Shown piece by piece: positions 31,343 to 32,859 of a stretch of DNA of 32,859 bases. Numbering within the stretch: position 1 is the stretch's first letter; each line of letters begins with the position of its first letter. The stretch is taken from positions 1 through 32,859 of the forward strand of contig CALUPP010000032.1 in NCBI GenBank assembly GCA_944322685.1, written 5' to 3'. Position numbers and translations under genes: made by a program. This stretch comes from Candidatus Gastranaerophilales bacterium. Lineage in GTDB: Bacteria; Cyanobacteriota; Vampirovibrionia; Gastranaerophilales; Gastranaerophilaceae. The notes beneath the pieces were generated by a model. It was not told the origin of the DNA. It did no database searches and saw only the letters and a program-made list of their open reading frames with translations.

Positions 31343-32859
31343 GTGGTCGAATCAAAACAGCGCGCAGCGGCAAAAGAATTTGTTGAATATTGGAATGACA
31401 AGGGCTATGAAAAGGGCGAAAGCCAAAAATTCTGGATTCAGCTTTTGCGCAGCGTTTTGGGGGTTGAAAATCCGGAACAGTTTATATTTTTTGAAGATCA
31501 GGTTCATCTTGACCACACGAGTTTTATTGACGCGCGGATTCCGGACACAAAAGTGCTGATTGAGCAAAAAAGCTCGGACAAAGACCTTTACAAGGCAATA
31601 AAACAGTCTGACGGAACATATTTGAACCCATTTCAGCAGGCAAAGCGCTATATCACGGAACTTCCGCTTTCACAGCACCCGAGATGGGTCGTAACCTGCA
31701 ATTTCCGCAAGTTTTGCGTGTATGACATGGAGCGGCCCAACGGTGAACCGCAGGAAATCTTGCTAAAAGACCTGGAAAAAGAGTATTACAGGCTTTCATT
31801 TCTCGTTGATACGGGCAGCGAGCACATAAGAAAGGAAATGGAGGTCTCAATCAAGGCCGGTGAGCTCGTCGGGCTGCTTTACGATGCGCTTTTGAGCCAA
31901 TACATCGACAAATCAAGTGAAGAAACGCTAAAAAGCTTGAATATTCTATGCGTAAGGCTTGTTTTTTGCCTGTATGCGGAAGATGCGGGAATTTTCGGGC
32001 GGCATGATATGTTTTTGGATTATTTAAGGCAATTTGAGCCTTCCAGAATGCGAAAAGCGCTCATTGAGCTTTTTGAAGTCCTAAACACAAAACCCGAAGA
32101 CCGGGATCCCTATCTGGAGCCGGAGCTTGCGGCGTTTCCTTATGTAAACGGCGGATTGTTCGCAAATGAGCATGTAGAAATCCCAAATTTTACGGAAAAA
32201 ATCAAAAATCTGCTTCTTGACAAGGCCAGCTCGGGTTTTGACTGGTCGGATATCAGCCCGACCATCTTCGGGGCGGTTTTTGAAAGCACGCTGAACCCCG
32301 AAACCAGAAGAAAAGGCGGAATGCACTACACTTCCATCGAAAATATACACAAAGTCATTGATCCGCTTTTTATGGACGAATTGAATTCCGAATTTGAAGA
32401 AATAAGGAAATTACCCCACGGAAAACCCAGAAACAAGAAGCTTGCCGCCTTTCAGGACAAAATTGCGAGCCTGAATTTTCTTGATCCGGCGTGCGGGAGC
32501 GGAAATTTTTTGACAGAAACCTACATTTCGCTTCGCAAGCTGGAAAATGAGGTTTTGTACGAACTTTCTCAGGGACAAATCACGCTCGGGGACATCACAA
32601 ACCCCATAAAAGTATCAATCGGGCAGTTTTACGGCATTGAAATCAACGATTTTGCGGTAACTGTCGCAAAAACCGCGCTCTGGATTGCAGAAAGCCAGAT
32701 GATGAAAAAAACCGAAGACATTGTGCACATGGATTTGGATTTTTTGCCGCTGAAAACGTACGCAAATATTGTCGAGGACAATGCGTTGAGAATTGACTGG
32801 GAAAACGTCGTTGCGAAAGAAAAATTGAACTATATAATGGGGAATCCGCCGTTTGTGGG
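31343..32859 (+). CDS. MmeI-like type IIL restriction-modification enzyme, 3'-truncated by window edge
   Basis: A single protein combining nuclease and adenine-specific DNA methyltransferase; 505 residues are visible and the frame runs off the window (family members are about 900-1100 aa). The N-terminal PD-(D/E)xK domain has Asp63 and Glu74-Gln-Lys76 in SFIDARIPDTKVLIEQKSS. A helical linker follows. The methyltransferase has motif X-region FESTLNPETRRKGGMHYTS, the SAM-binding motif I DPACGSGNF at 381-389 and motif IV NPPFV at 501-505. A stop (TAA) directly precedes the GTG start, and AGGAG lies 9 bases upstream of it, so the start is well fixed. It is divergent from def. The recognition domain lies beyond the window. 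Such single-chain systems usually need no partner. Confidence 0.88.
   Translation, partial: MVESKQRAAAKEFVEYWNDKGYEKGESQKFWIQLLRSVLGVENPEQFIFFEDQVHLDHTSFIDARIPDTKVLIEQKSSDKDLYKAIKQSDGTYLNPFQQAKRYITELPLSQHPRWVVTCNFRKFCVYDMERPNGEPQEILLKDLEKEYYRLSFLVDTGSEHIRKEMEVSIKAGELVGLLYDALLSQYIDKSSEETLKSLNILCVRLVFCLYAEDAGIFGRHDMFLDYLRQFEPSRMRKALIELFEVLNTKPEDRDPYLEPELAAFPYVNGGLFANEHVEIPNFTEKIKNLLLDKASSGFDWSDISPTIFGAVFESTLNPETRRKGGMHYTSIENIHKVIDPLFMDELNSEFEEIRKLPHGKPRNKKLAAFQDKIASLNFLDPACGSGNFLTETYISLRKLENEVLYELSQGQITLGDITNPIKVSIGQFYGIEINDFAVTVAKTALWIAESQMMKKTEDIVHMDLDFLPLKTYANIVEDNALRIDWENVVAKEKLNYIMGNPPFV

Noticed and set aside
1-32859. tRNA, rRNA, prophage or integrase genes
   Set aside because: I scanned by eye and saw no cloverleaf with a TTCGA arm, no rRNA segment and no phage or integrase-like protein.

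Overview
The window is a chromosomal stretch of an AT-rich, flagellated bacterium using the standard code (TGA, TAA and TAG all end genes). Housekeeping genes are mixed with SLH-domain surface protein, ThyX, c-di-AMP synthase, flagellar genes and small unrecognised proteins. One shared N-terminal sequence in two of these resembles what I recall from Candidatus Gastranaerophilales (Melainabacteria/Vampirovibrionia). That placement is an inference of moderate confidence; marker-gene phylogeny (rpsB, tsf, fmt) would settle it.

Layout. 1-2377 (+): 3' part of holA, then holB and an unknown gene. 2378-3228: two copies of a composite palindromic repeat. 3229-4981 (+): motA-motB. 5158-7119 (-): glutamine-dependent nadE. 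7267-7809 (+): HdeD-like membrane protein. 7866-9643: gene-poor, but it holds a small minus-strand gene with a possible -1 frameshift and its own terminator, and, divergent from it, a candidate small RNA with a sigma-28-like promoter. 9644-12463 (-): flhB, a FliA-type sigma factor and a histidine kinase. 12871-15742 (-): lysA-cdaA-eda. 16336-17055 (+): thyX, sharing a bidirectional terminator with rpsB-tsf (17199-18910, -). 19146-20201: an array of four 113-bp hairpin elements. 20202-21025 (-): histidine phosphatase-like protein plus a 59-residue DUF1653-like protein. 21154-22311 (-): SLH protein. 22561-23835 (-): unknown membrane protein. 24082-25792 (+): a small tagged protein and two tandem thymidylate-kinase-like genes. 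25860-26972 (-): wecB. 27263-27591: two more 113-bp elements. 27697-28470 (+): secreted protein with a carboxypeptidase-regulatory-like domain. 28612-29205 (-): second tagged protein. 29307-31212 (-): def-fmt-aroH. 31343 to the right edge (+): an MmeI-like restriction-modification enzyme, cut by the window end.

Connections. Flagellar functions are spread over motAB, flhB-fliA-kinase and, if the promoter reading is right, a sigma-28-controlled small RNA carrying an anti-Shine-Dalgarno CCUCCU stretch. ThyX makes dTMP and the Tmk-like pair would phosphorylate it. LysA (lysine/peptidoglycan supply) and CdaA (c-di-AMP) are co-transcribed, linking wall precursors with a wall/osmotic messenger. Intergenic space is heavily colonised by at least four families of short palindromic repeats; one shows compensatory base changes that argue for selection on, or spread of, a folded RNA/DNA.
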